A stretch of 64,000 nt of DNA from Tetracentron sinense (Eukaryota > Streptophyta > Magnoliopsida > Trochodendrales > Trochodendraceae). Shown one piece after another: positions 1 to 12,269 of this stretch; the first letter of the stretch is position 1; every line of letters starts with the position of its first letter. The stretch is from assembly GCA_015143295.1 (NCBI GenBank), contig CM026562.1, positions 12,552,041 through 12,616,040 on the forward strand. Direction: 5' to 3'. A program made the position numbers and the translations under genes. The notes below the pieces were generated by a model. It searched no databases and was not told the origin of the DNA. It was given only the letters and a program-made list of their open reading frames with translations.

Positions 1-157
1 GGTACTTTGCTTTGACTTTGGCTTCACGCTCCCATGTAGCTTCTTCCCGAGCATGGTGTTGCCATTGCACAAGAACCAAAGGGATTGTCTTGTTGCGAAG
101 CACCTGATCTCTTCGATCCAAAATCTGAACCGGCTTTTCAATCAAGGTGAGATCCTC

Positions 158-1369
158 TCAAATCTCCAACGGTTCCAAGTCTATGACATGCGAAGGATCC
201 GCAATGTACTTCCGAAGCATAGACACATGGAAGACGTCGTGAACGGCGGCCATGTGAGGTGGGAGAGCTATCCTGTAAGCAACCTCACCAACTCGTGTGA
301 TAATCTCAAAAGGCCCAACATACCGAGGACTGAGCTTGCCTCGCTTTCCAAATCTCATGATCCCTTTTCTAGGAGATACTTTCACAAAAACTTGATCCCC
401 TACTTGAAATTCCAAGTCCCTACGGCGCGTGTCCGCATAACTTTTCTGGCGATCGTGAGCGGCTTTCAATCGATCCCGAATGATCTTAACTGTGCCTGCA
501 GTTTGCTCAATCAACTCCGGACCAAGTACTTTCCTTTCTCCTACCTCATCCCAATAGAGAGGAGACCTACAACTTCGCCCATACAAGGCCTCCAATGGTG
601 CCATTTGGATACTCGCCTGATAGCTGTTATTATAGGCGAATTCAACCAAAGGCAAGTGCTCTTCCCAACTGCCTCTGAAATCCAACATACAAGCCCGAAG
701 CTTGTCTTCAATGACTTGGTTCACTCTCTCGGTTTGTCCATCCGTCTGTGGATTAAAAGCAGTGCTGAAATCAAGTCGGGAACCCATAGCCTCCTGGAAG
801 CTTTTCCAGAATCGTGATGTGAATCTTGGATCCCGATCTGACACAATACTAACGGGCACTCCGTGCAACCTCACCACTTCCTTGATGTACAAAGCGGCTA
901 ACTGACTAGAGTTGAAAGTAGTTCGGTAAGGTAAGAAGTGAGCGGACTTCGTCAAACGATCCACTACTACCCATATTGCATCTGAGCCCCTTGCCGTCTT
1001 TGGCAAGCCAACTATGAAATCCATGGATATGTTCTCCCATTTCCACTCGGGAATCGGAAGGGACTGTAATAGACCTACGGGCCGCATGTGTTCTGCTTTT
1101 ACCTGTTGACACACCAAGCATCGTGCTACATATTCTGCAACCTCCCTCTTCATATTCCGCCACCAAAAGTGACTCTTGAGGTTCCGGTACATCTTTGTAC
1201 CCCCTGGATGCACTGTGTACTTCGAACGGTGTGCTTCATCCAAAATCTCTCCTCGAAGATCTGCATTGGCTGGGACGCACAGCCTTCCCTTGAATGTGAT
1301 AGCACCCCGACTAGTGAGAGAGAAGTCCTCACTACCCTTAGCAACTTCCTTGTCCCGATAAGCCAACAA
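158..1369 (-). pseudogene. Integrase/chromodomain part of element H
   Basis: This 403-codon open stretch carries the zinc-binding HHCC region (a CLVC pair follows the two histidines), the integrase core with [20 protein letters not shown] and the TERVNQ helix, and the GPFEI C-terminal region of gypsy integrases. Integrase inserts retrotransposon cDNA into the nucleus of the host cell. It is closely related to the integrase of D and of the eight units of T. The parent element is broken. Confidence 0.88.
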
Positions 1370-1732
1370 TTCAGCATCCGTGGCTTAGTATTCTTGGATC
1401 AAATCTATAATGTATGGCCGAACCATGACATTTGCCAAGATAGGACTACGAACAGAGTCATTCACACTAATGTCCAGATTTGCCAAGTCTTCAAGTAGCT
1501 TCCATTCCTGCACTAACATGCATGCTAATAACCCCGGAGGTCTTCAACTCAAAGCATCAGCCACTACATTTGCTTTACCCGGGTGGTATTGAATGGTACA
1601 ATCATAGTCTTTCAAAAATTTCATCCAACGCCGTTGCCTTAGATTCAATTCCTTTTGGGAAAAGAGGTACTTATGGCTCTTGTGGTCCGTATACACATAG
1701 AATTCCACCCCGTATAAGTAATGTTGCCAGAT

Positions 1733-2254
1733 CTAGAGTGCAAACACGACTGCGGTAAGCTCTAAGTCGTGCATGGCGTAATTCTTCTCATGCTCCTTCA
1801 ATTGCCTCGATGCATAGGCAATGACTTTCTTGTGCTGCATGAGTACACACCCAAGTCCAACGTGTGAGGCATCACTATACACCTCATACCCATAAGGTCC
1901 AGATGGCACAGTAAGGACAGGGGCTGTAGGAAGCCTCTTCTTCAGCTCCGTGAAAATGATCTCGCACTTATCACTCCATACAAACTTGGCGTTCTTCCTT
2001 GTCAGGTAAGTGAGCGGCGCTGCAAGGCTAGAGAAACCCTCTATGAATCTCCTGTAGTAGCCTGCCAACCCAAGAAAGCTGCGTATCTCGGTAACACTTT
2101 TGGGCCTCGCCCAACTCATAATTGCTTCGATCTTCTTTGGATCTACCGAGATACCTTCTGCAGAAACCATGTGGCCTAGGAATGCCACCTCTTCCAACCA
2201 AAACTCACACTTGCTAAGTTTGGCGTATAGCTTGTGCTCTCTTAGCATTTCCAA
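1733..2254 (-). pseudogene. RT end and RNase H part of element H
   Basis: This open stretch matches the end of gypsy reverse transcriptase ([26 protein letters not shown]) and the start of RNase H ([28 protein letters not shown]). The order agrees with the integrase part that lies next to it at 158-1369. The parent element is a broken fossil. Confidence 0.87.
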
Positions 2255-2288
2255 AGCAAGGCATAGGTCGCGTGTGTAATCTTCCCTT

Positions 2289-2293
2289 GTCTG
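2289..2293. repeat. Target-site duplication GTCTG, left copy (insertion T)
   Basis: GTCTG directly precedes the TG of the first LTR segment at 2294 and recurs directly after the CA of the last LTR at 24786-24790. Joining the flanks restores one uninterrupted pol sequence of host element H, so 2294-24785 arrived as one insertion. Confidence 0.9.
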
Positions 2294-2529
2294 TGTAGAG
2301 CCCCGGACCTTTTCTCATTTAATGCAAGACACTTTCGTTTCCATTTTGCCTTTAAAGAGGTATAATTAATAAATAAGGAAGAAATTGGAAATTCCAAAAT
2401 GTTAGAAATGTTCCTTTTCGAAGTACGAGCCCAACGCAAGTTGAATCGTCAAAATCGGACGAACGAGTCAAAAGTTATGGCCAAAACAGTCTGGACCTGC
2501 AGGCAATCGTAGCCCAGAAGGCATTAAGG

Positions 2530-2680
2530 ACGTAGCTCGGTTATGCGCTAAGGACGTAGCTCGGTTATGCACTAAGGACGTAGCTCGTTTATGCGCTAAG
2601 GACGTAGCTCGGTTATGCGCTAAGGACGTAGCTCGGTTATGTGCTAAGGACGTAGCTCGGAATGCACTAAGGACGTAGCT
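2530..2680 (+). repeat. 24-bp minisatellite in LTR segment
   Basis: About six tandem copies of a 24-bp word built on GCTAAGGACGTAGCTCGG with small variants. The same array recurs in every T unit (for example 5030-5175 and 7530-7670), and shorter versions occur in the LTRs at 29870-29925 and 40875-40905. It is the first part of the variable cassette of this LTR subfamily. Confidence 0.85.
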
Positions 2681-2684
2681 CCGA

Positions 2685-2880
2685 CAACGTGCTCTGATGA
2701 GGCACAGACAACGCATAGACAACGTACTCTGATAACGTATACGTTGTATATTCGTTGTGCAACAGACAACGGGTGCATTGTGCAGCAGACAATGTGTACG
2801 TTGTACAGCACAACGGGCACGTTGTACATAAGACAACGGACAACGAGCTCAACACTATGCATGACACAACGTGACAACGG
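2685..2880. repeat. ACAACG/CGTTGT palindromic-word cluster
   Basis: A dense mixture of the word ACAACG and its reverse complement CGTTGT, giving many short inverted repeats such as ACAACGTGTACGTTGT in the later units. It lies between the 24-bp and 26-bp arrays and recurs in every T unit, in LTR H and in LTR E. Confidence 0.8.
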
Positions 2881-2892
2881 GTTCGGCACCCT

Positions 2893-3050
2893 TCAACAGC
2901 ACAACGTGTTTGGTACTATTCACAGCACAACGTGTTTGGTAATATTCACAGCACAACGTGTTTGGTACTATTCACAGCACAACGTGTTTGGTACTACTCA
3001 CAGCACAATGTGTTTGGTACTATTCATAGCTCAACGTGTTCGGCACTCGT
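2893..3050 (+). repeat. 26-bp minisatellite in LTR segment
   Basis: Tandem copies of a 26-bp unit (CACAACGTGTTTGGTACTAT plus TCACAG). Copy number differs between T units: four in unit 3 and five in units 2 and 4. This accounts for nearly all of the length difference between units (2469 against 2494 bp). Confidence 0.85.
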
Positions 3051-3489
3051 GTTTTGCAGAAATTTCAGTAAGGGTATTATGGTCTTTTGGTCGGTTCACT
3101 CTTACCTTAAGAGTTTAACCCGAGCCTTTAGGGCTCATTCTTAACACTTAGAAAGACTGGAGAGTTAGAGAAAGGGGAGAAGGCGATCCTAAACCTAGGG
3201 TTTCCATTTTGGCAAATCTGGACATTAGTGTGAATGACTCTGTTCGTAGTCCTATCTTGGCAAATGTCACGGTTCGGCCATACATTATAGATTTGATCCA
3301 AGAATACCAAGCCATAGATGCTGAATTGTTGGCTTATCGGGACAAGGAAGTTGCTAAGGGTAGTGAGGACTTCTATCTCACTAGTCGGGGTGCTATCACA
3401 TTCAAGGGAAGGCTGTGCGTCCCAGCCAATGTAGATCTTCGAAGAGAGATTTTGGATGAAGCACACCGTTCGAAGTACACAGTGCATCC

Positions 3490-4710
3490 ATGGGGTACAA
3501 AGATGTACCGGAACCTCAAGAGTCATTTTGGTGGCGGAATATGAAGAGGGAGGTTGCGGAATATGTAGCACGGTGCTTGGTGTGTCAACAGGTAAAAGCA
3601 GAACACATGCGGCCCGCAGGTCTATTACAGTCCCTTCCAATTCCTGAGTGGAAATGGGAGAACATATCCATGGATTTCATAGTTGGCTTGCCAAAGACGG
3701 CAAGGGGCTCAGATGCGATATGGGTAGTAGTGGATCGTTTGACGAAGTCCGCTCACTTCTTACCTTACCGAACTACTTTTAACTCTAGTCAGTTAGCCGC
3801 TTTGTACATCAAGGAAGTGGTGAGGTTGCACGGGGTGCCCATTAGTATTGTGTCTGATCGGGATCCAAGATTCACATCTCGATTCTGGAAAAGCTTCCAG
3901 GAGGCTATGGGTTCCCGACTTGATTTCAGCACAGCTTTTCATCCACAGACGGATGGACAAACCGAGAGAGTGAACCAAGTCATTGAAGACATGCTTCGGG
4001 CTTGTATGTTGGATTTCAGAGGCAGTTGGGAAGAGCACTTGCCTTTGGTTGAATTTGCCTATAATAACAGCTATCAGGCAAGTATCCAAATGGCACCATT
4101 TGAGGCCTTGTATGGGCGAAGTTGTAGGTCTCCTCTCTATTGGGATGAGGTAGGAGAAAGGAAAGTACTTGGTCCAGAGTTGATTGAGCAAACTGCAAAC
4201 ACAATTAAGATCATTCGGGATCGATTGAAAGCCGCTCAAGATCGCCAGAAAAGTTATGCGGACACGCGCCGTAGGGACTTGGAATTTCAAGTAGGGGATC
4301 AAGTTTTTGTGAAAGTATCTCCTAGCAAAGGGATCATGAGATTTGGAAAGCGAGGCAAGCTCAGTCCTCGGTATGTTGGGCCTTTTGAGATTATCACACG
4401 AGTTGGTGAGGTTGCTTACAGGGTAGCTCTCCCACCTCACATGGCCGTAGTTCACAACGTCTTCCATGTGTCTATGCTTCGGAAGTACATTGCGGATCCT
4501 TCGCATGTCATAGACTTGGAACCGTTGGAGATTCGAGAGGACCTCACCTTGATTGAAAAGTCGGTTCAGATTTTGGATCGAAGAGATCAGGTGCTTTGCA
4601 ACAAGACAATCCCTTTAGTTCTTGTGCAATGGCAACACCATGCTCGGGAAGAAGCTACATGGGAGCGTGAAGCCGAAGTCAAAGCAAAGTACCCAGAATT
4701 AATTGAATGA
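3490..4710 (+). pseudogene. T unit 1 integrase/chromodomain ORF
   Basis: A 406-codon open stretch with a zinc-finger tail, an integrase core and a chromodomain-like C-terminus. Visible motifs are [25 protein letters not shown] and the terminal [18 protein letters not shown] segment typical of Tekay/Del chromoviruses. It belongs to a broken fossil unit. Confidence 0.85.
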
Positions 4711-4812
4711 GTTTTTGGTATAAGTTTGTATATGACCAGTAATTTTCTTTTTGGTTTGTAATGCAAGTAGCGTCTAAATTTCGAGGACGAAATTTTTGTA
4801 AGGGGGGGAGGA

Positions 4813-7306
4813 TGTAGAGCCCCGGACCTTTTCTCATTTAATGCATGACACTTTCGTTGCCATTTTGCCTTTAAAGAGGTATAATTAATAAATAAGGAAG
4901 AAATTGGAAATTCTGAAACGTCAGAAATGTTCCTTTTCGAAGTACGAGCCCAACGCAAGTTGAATCGTCAAAATCGTACGAACAAGTCAAAAGTTATGGC
5001 CAAAACAGTCTGGACCTGCAGGCAATCGTAGCCCGGAAGGCACTAAGGACTTAGCTCGGTTATGCGCTAAGGACGTAGCTCGGTTATGCGCTAAGGACGT
5101 AGCTCGGTTATGCACTAAGGACGTAGCTCGGTTATGCGCTAAGGATGTAGCTTGGAATGCACTAAGGACGTAGCTTCGACAACGTGCTCTGATGAGGCAC
5201 AGACAACGCATAGACAACGTACTCTGATAACGTATACGTTGTGCATTCGTTGTGCAACAGACAACGGGTGCGTTGTGCAGCAGACAACGTGTACGTTGTA
5301 CAGCACAACGGGCACGTTGTACGTAAGACAACGGACAACGAGCTCAGCACTATGCACGACACAACGTGACAACGGGTTCGGCACCCTTCACAGCACAACG
5401 TGTTTGGTACTATTCACAGCACAACGTGTTTGGTACTATTCACAACACAACGTGTTTGGTACTACTCACAGCACAACGTGTTTGGTACTATTCACAGCAC
5501 AACGTGTTTGGTACTATTCACAGCACAACGTGTTCGGCACTCGTGTTTTGCAGAAATTTCAGTAAAGGTATTATGGTCTTTTGGTCGGTTCACTCTTACC
5601 TTAAGAGTTTAACCCGAGCCTTTAGGACTCATTCTTAACACTTAGAAAGACTGGAGATTTAGAGAAAGGGGAGAAGGCGATCCTAAACCTAGGGTTTCCA
5701 TTTTGGCAAATCTGGACATTAGTGTGAATGACTCTGTTCGTAGTCCTATCTTGGCAAATGTCACGGTTCGGCCATACATTATAGATTTGATCCAAGAATA
5801 CCAAGCCATAGATGCTGAATTGTTGGCTTATCGGGACAAGGAAGTTGCTAAGGGTAGTGAGGACTTCTCTCTCACTAGTCGGGGTGCTATCACATTCAAG
5901 GGAAGGCTGTGCGTCCCAGCCAATGTAGATCTTCGAAGAGAGATTTTGGATGAAGCACACCGTTCGAAGTACACAGTGCATCCAGGGGGTACAAAGATGT
6001 ACCGGAACCTCAAGAGTCATTTTGGTGGCGGAATATGAAGAGGGAGGTTGCGGAATATGTAGCACGGTGCTTGGTGTGTCAACAGGTAAAAGCAGAACAC
6101 ATGCGGCCCGCAGGTCTATTACAGTCCCTTCCAATTCCTGAGTGGAAATGGGAGAACATATCCATGGATTTCATAGTTGGCTTGCCAAAGACGGCAAGGG
6201 GCTCAGATGCGATATGGGTAGTAGTGGATCGTTTGACGAAGTCCGCTCACTTCTTACCTTACCGAACTACTTTTAACTCTAGTCAGTTAGCCGCTTTGTA
6301 CATCAAGGAAGTGGTGAGGTTGCACGGGGTGCCCATTAGTATTGTGTCTGATCGGGATCCAAGATTCACATCTCGATTCTGGAAAAGCTTCCAGGAGGCT
6401 ATGGGTTCCCGACTTGATTTCAGCACAGCTTTTCATCCACAGACGGATGGACAAACCGAGAGAGTGAACCAAGTCATTGAAGACATGCTTCGGGCTTGTA
6501 TGTTGGATTTCAGAGGCAGTTGGGAAGAGCACTTGCCTTTGGTTGAATTTGCCTATAATAACAGCTATCAGGCAAGTATCCAAATGGCACCATTTGAGGC
6601 CTTGTATGGGCGAAGTTGTAGGTCTCCTCTCTATTGGGATGAGGTAGGAGAAAGGAAAGTACTTGGTCCAGAGTTGATTGAGCAAACTGCAAACACAATT
6701 AAGATCATTCGGGATCGATTGAAAGCCGCTCAAGATCGCCAGAAAAGTTATGCGGACACGCGCCGTAGGGACTTGGAATTTCAAGTAGGGGATCAAGTTT
6801 TTGTGAAAGTATCTCCTAGCAAAGGGATCATGAGATTTGGAAAGCGAGGCAAGCTCAGTCCTCGGTATGTTGGGCCTTTTGAGATTATCACACGAGTTGG
6901 TGAGGTTGCTTACAGGGTAGCTCTCCCACCTCACATGGCCGTAGTTCACAACGTCTTCCATGTGTCTATGCTTCGGAAGTACATTGCGGATCCTTCGCAT
7001 GTCATAGACTTGGAACCGTTGGAGATTCGAGAGGACCTCACCTTGATTGAAAAGTCGGTTCAGATTTTGGATCGAAGAGATCAGGTGCTTTGCAACAAGA
7101 CAATCCCTTTAGTTCTTGTGCAATGGCAACACCATGCTCGGGAAGAAGCTACATGGGAGCGTGAAGCCGAAGTCAAAGCAAAGTACCCAGAATTAATTGA
7201 ATGAGTTTTTGGTATAAGTTTGTATATGACCAGTAATTTTCTTTTTGGTTTGTAATGCAAGTAGCGTCTAAATTTCGAGGACGAAATTTTTGTAAGGGGG
7301 GGAGGA
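4813..7306 (+). repeat. T unit 2 (2494 bp)
   Basis: Second tandem unit with the same two parts as unit 1. It and units 3-8 are nearly identical through the integrase part. It differs from units 3-8 in the last copies of its 26-bp minisatellite. Confidence 0.92.
6035..7204 (+). pseudogene. T unit 2 integrase/chromodomain ORF
   Basis: A 389-codon open stretch. The likely catalytic acidic residues are D45 (MDFIVG), D106 (SDRDPRF) and E142 (TERVNQ), with the spacing expected of retroelement integrases (35 residues between the last two). The last ~40 residues resemble a chromodomain, which in chromoviruses targets insertion to particular chromatin. The unit as a whole is a broken fossil. Confidence 0.87.
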
Positions 7307-9775
7307 TGTAGAGCCCCGGACCTTTTCTCATTTAATGCATGACACTTTCGTTGCCATTTTGCCTTTAAAGAGGTATAATTAATAAATAAGGAAGAAATTG
7401 GAAATTCTGAAACGTCAGAAATGTTCCTTTTCGAAGTACGAGCCCAACGCAAGTTGAATCGTCAAAATCGTACGAACAAGTCAAAAGTTATGGCCAAAAC
7501 AGTCTGGACCTGCAGGCAATCGTAGCCCGGAAGGCACTAAGGACTTAGCTCGGTTATGCGCTAAGGACGTAGCTCGGTTATGCGCTAAGGACGTAGCTCG
7601 GTTATGCACTAAGGACGTAGCTCGGTTATGCGCTAAGGATGTAGCTTGGAATGCACTAAGGACGTAGCTTCGACAACGTGCTCTGATGAGGCACAGACAA
7701 CGCATAGACAACGTACTCTGATAACGTATACGTTGTGCATTCGTTGTGCAACAGACAACGGGTGCGTTGTGCAGCAGACAACGTGTACGTTGTACAGCAC
7801 AACGGGCACGTTGTACGTAAGACAACGGACAACGAGCTCAGCACTATGCACGACACAACGTGACAACGGGTTCGGCACCCTTCAACAGCACAACGTGTTT
7901 GGTACTATTCACAGCACAACGTGTTTGGTACTATTCACAACACAACGTGTTTGGTACTACTCACAGCACAACGTGTTTGGTACTATTCACAGCTCAACGT
8001 GTTCGGCACTCGTGTTTTGCAGAAATTTCAGTAAAGGTATTATGGTCTTTTGGTCGGTTCACTCTTACCTTAAGAGTTTAACCCGAGCCTTTAGGACTCA
8101 TTCTTAACACTTAGAAAGACTGGAGATTTAGAGAAAGGGGAGAAGGCGATCCTAAACCTAGGGTTTCCATTTTGGCAAATCTGGACATTAGTGTGAATGA
8201 CTCTGTTCGTAGTCCTATCTTGGCAAATGTCACGGTTCGGCCATACATTATAGATTTGATCCAAGAATACCAAGCCATAGATGCTGAATTGTTGGCTTAT
8301 CGGGACAAGGAAGTTGCTAAGGGTAGTGAGGACTTCTCTCTCACTAGTCGGGGTGCTATCACATTCAAGGGAAGGCTGTGCGTCCCAGCCAATGTAGATC
8401 TTCGAAGAGAGATTTTGGATGAAGCACACCGTTCGAAGTACACAGTGCATCCAGGGGGTACAAAGATGTACCGGAACCTCAAGAGTCATTTTGGTGGCGG
8501 AATATGAAGAGGGAGGTTGCGGAATATGTAGCACGGTGCTTGGTGTGTCAACAGGTAAAAGCAGAACACATGCGGCCCGCAGGTCTATTACAGTCCCTTC
8601 CAATTCCTGAGTGGAAATGGGAGAACATATCCATGGATTTCATAGTTGGCTTGCCAAAGACGGCAAGGGGCTCAGATGCGATATGGGTAGTAGTGGATCG
8701 TTTGACGAAGTCCGCTCACTTCTTACCTTACCGAACTACTTTTAACTCTAGTCAGTTAGCCGCTTTGTACATCAAGGAAGTGGTGAGGTTGCACGGGGTG
8801 CCCATTAGTATTGTGTCTGATCGGGATCCAAGATTCACATCTCGATTCTGGAAAAGCTTCCAGGAGGCTATGGGTTCCCGACTTGATTTCAGCACAGCTT
8901 TTCATCCACAGACGGATGGACAAACCGAGAGAGTGAACCAAGTCATTGAAGACATGCTTCGGGCTTGTATGTTGGATTTCAGAGGCAGTTGGGAAGAGCA
9001 CTTGCCTTTGGTTGAATTTGCCTATAATAACAGCTATCAGGCAAGTATCCAAATGGCACCATTTGAGGCCTTGTATGGGCGAAGTTGTAGGTCTCCTCTC
9101 TATTGGGATGAGGTAGGAGAAAGGAAAGTACTTGGTCCAGAGTTGATTGAGCAAACTGCAAACACAATTAAGATCATTCGGGATCGATTGAAAGCCGCTC
9201 AAGATCGCCAGAAAAGTTATGCGGACACGCGCCGTAGGGACTTGGAATTTCAAGTAGGGGATCAAGTTTTTGTGAAAGTATCTCCTAGCAAAGGGATCAT
9301 GAGATTTGGAAAGCGAGGCAAGCTCAGTCCTCGGTATGTTGGGCCTTTTGAGATTATCACACGAGTTGGTGAGGTTGCTTACAGGGTAGCTCTCCCACCT
9401 CACATGGCCGTAGTTCACAACGTCTTCCATGTGTCTATGCTTCGGAAGTACATTGCGGATCCTTCGCATGTCATAGACTTGGAACCGTTGGAGATTCGAG
9501 AGGACCTCACCTTGATTGAAAAGTCGGTTCAGATTTTGGATCGAAGAGATCAGGTGCTTTGCAACAAGACAATCCCTTTAGTTCTTGTGCAATGGCAACA
9601 CCATGCTCGGGAAGAAGCTACATGGGAGCGTGAAGCCGAAGTCAAAGCAAAGTACCCAGAATTAATTGAATGAGTTTTTGGTATAAGTTTGTATATGACC
9701 AGTAATTTTCTTTTTGGTTTGTAATGCAAGTAGCGTCTAAATTTCGAGGACGAAATTTTTGTAAGGGGGGGAGGA
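7307..9775 (+). repeat. T unit 3 (2469 bp)
   Basis: Third tandem unit and the shortest of the array, because it has one copy fewer of the 26-bp LTR minisatellite. Confidence 0.92.
8504..9673 (+). pseudogene. T unit 3 integrase/chromodomain ORF
   Basis: A 389-codon stretch identical in translation to that of unit 2 as far as I can see. The parent unit is broken. Confidence 0.87.
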
Positions 9776-12269
9776 TGTAGAGCCCCGGACCTTTTCTCAT
9801 TTAATGCATGACACTTTCGTTGCCATTTTGCCTTTAAAGAGGTATAATTAATAAATAAGGAAGAAATTGGAAATTCTGAAACGTCAGAAATGTTCCTTTT
9901 CGAAGTACGAGCCCAACGCAAGTTGAATCGTCAAAATCGTACGAACAAGTCAAAAGTTATGGCCAAAACAGTCTGGACCTGCAGGCAATCGTAGCCCGGA
10001 AGGCACTAAGGACTTAGCTCGGTTATGCGCTAAGGACGTAGCTCGGTTATGCGCTAAGGACGTAGCTCGGTTATGCACTAAGGACGTAGCTCGGTTATGC
10101 GCTAAGGATGTAGCTTGGAATGCACTAAGGACGTAGCTTCGACAACGTGCTCTGATGAGGCACAGACAACGCATAGACAACGTACTCTGATAACGTATAC
10201 GTTGTGCATTCGTTGTGCAACAGACAACGGGTGCGTTGTGCAGCAGACAACGTGTACGTTGTACAGCACAACGGGCACGTTGTACGTAAGACAACGGACA
10301 ACGAGCTCAGCACTATGCACGACACAACGTGACAACGGGTTCGGCACCCTTCAACAGCACAACGTGTTTGGTACTATTCACAGCACAACGTGTTTGGTAC
10401 TATTCACAGCACAACGTGTTTGGTACTATTCACAACACAACGTGTTTGGTACTACTCACAGCACAACGTGTTTGGTACTATTCACAGCTCAACGTGTTCG
10501 GCACTCGTGTTTTGCAGAAATTTCAGTAAAGGTATTATGGTCTTTTGGTCGGTTCACTCTTACCTTAAGAGTTTAACCCGAGCCTTTAGGACTCATTCTT
10601 AACACTTAGAAAGACTGGAGATTTAGAGAAAGGGGAGAAGGCGATCCTAAACCTAGGGTTTCCATTTTGGCAAATCTGGACATTAGTGTGAATGACTCTG
10701 TTCGTAGTCCTATCTTGGCAAATGTCACGGTTCGGCCATACATTATAGATTTGATCCAAGAATACCAAGCCATAGATGCTGAATTGTTGGCTTATCGGGA
10801 CAAGGAAGTTGCTAAGGGTAGTGAGGACTTCTCTCTCACTAGTCGGGGTGCTATCACATTCAAGGGAAGGCTGTGCGTCCCAGCCAATGTAGATCTTCGA
10901 AGAGAGATTTTGGATGAAGCACACCGTTCGAAGTACACAGTGCATCCAGGGGGTACAAAGATGTACCGGAACCTCAAGAGTCATTTTGGTGGCGGAATAT
11001 GAAGAGGGAGGTTGCGGAATATGTAGCACGGTGCTTGGTGTGTCAACAGGTAAAAGCAGAACACATGCGGCCCGCAGGTCTATTACAGTCCCTTCCAATT
11101 CCTGAGTGGAAATGGGAGAACATATCCATGGATTTCATAGTTGGCTTGCCAAAGACGGCAAGGGGCTCAGATGCGATATGGGTAGTAGTGGATCGTTTGA
11201 CGAAGTCCGCTCACTTCTTACCTTACCGAACTACTTTTAACTCTAGTCAGTTAGCCGCTTTGTACATCAAGGAAGTGGTGAGGTTGCACGGGGTGCCCAT
11301 TAGTATTGTGTCTGATCGGGATCCAAGATTCACATCTCGATTCTGGAAAAGCTTCCAGGAGGCTATGGGTTCCCGACTTGATTTCAGCACAGCTTTTCAT
11401 CCACAGACGGATGGACAAACCGAGAGAGTGAACCAAGTCATTGAAGACATGCTTCGGGCTTGTATGTTGGATTTCAGAGGCAGTTGGGAAGAGCACTTGC
11501 CTTTGGTTGAATTTGCCTATAATAACAGCTATCAGGCAAGTATCCAAATGGCACCATTTGAGGCCTTGTATGGGCGAAGTTGTAGGTCTCCTCTCTATTG
11601 GGATGAGGTAGGAGAAAGGAAAGTACTTGGTCCAGAGTTGATTGAGCAAACTGCAAACACAATTAAGATCATTCGGGATCGATTGAAAGCCGCTCAAGAT
11701 CGCCAGAAAAGTTATGCGGACACGCGCCGTAGGGACTTGGAATTTCAAGTAGGGGATCAAGTTTTTGTGAAAGTATCTCCTAGCAAAGGGATCATGAGAT
11801 TTGGAAAGCGAGGCAAGCTCAGTCCTCGGTATGTTGGGCCTTTTGAGATTATCACACGAGTTGGTGAGGTTGCTTACAGGGTAGCTCTCCCACCTCACAT
11901 GGCCGTAGTTCACAACGTCTTCCATGTGTCTATGCTTCGGAAGTACATTGCGGATCCTTCGCATGTCATAGACTTGGAACCGTTGGAGATTCGAGAGGAC
12001 CTCACCTTGATTGAAAAGTCGGTTCAGATTTTGGATCGAAGAGATCAGGTGCTTTGCAACAAGACAATCCCTTTAGTTCTTGTGCAATGGCAACACCATG
12101 CTCGGGAAGAAGCTACATGGGAGCGTGAAGCCGAAGTCAAAGCAAAGTACCCAGAATTAATTGAATGAGTTTTTGGTATAAGTTTGTATATGACCAGTAA
12201 TTTTCTTTTTGGTTTGTAATGCAAGTAGCGTCTAAATTTCGAGGACGAAATTTTTGTAAGGGGGGAGGA
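9776..12269 (+). repeat. T unit 4 (2494 bp)
   Basis: Fourth tandem unit. Its closing G-run is one base shorter than in units 1-3, a variant shared with units 5 and 6. Confidence 0.92.
10999..12168 (+). pseudogene. T unit 4 integrase/chromodomain ORF
   Basis: Same 389-codon translation as unit 2. The parent unit is broken. Confidence 0.87.

Larger units (their letters stand above)
1..2293 (-). mobile_element. Element H, 3' pol part (Ty3/gypsy, Tekay-like)
   Basis: This is the 3' half of the pol region of a minus-strand chromovirus whose other half resumes at 24786. Read on the minus strand it covers the end of reverse transcriptase, RNase H, integrase and the chromodomain-like tail, matching element D at 43842-46200 almost throughout. 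The 3' LTR lies to the left of the window. The element is a fossil with several breaks, and it is also split by insertion T. The family call rests on gene order, integrase type and the long LTR at 27565-30137. Confidence 0.9.
2294..4812 (+). repeat. T unit 1 (2519 bp)
   Basis: This is the first tandem unit: LTR segment at about 2294-3210, integrase part to 4710, and a G-rich polypurine tract at about 4800-4812. It is the most divergent of the eight, with many small differences from units 2-8, as expected for an edge unit in an array homogenised by unequal exchange. Confidence 0.9.

Noticed and set aside
3793-4506. Long minus-strand ORFs opposite each integrase (237-262 codons, repeated in every T unit)
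   Set aside because: They are antisense shadows of the integrase coding sequence, repeat exactly with each unit and have no recognisable domain.
4987-5331. ORFs of 66-153 codons in the LTR segments of T, in both strands
   Set aside because: They translate the 24-bp and 26-bp minisatellites and the ACAACG words. Their repetitive proteins follow from repeat lengths divisible by three or from open frames in simple words.
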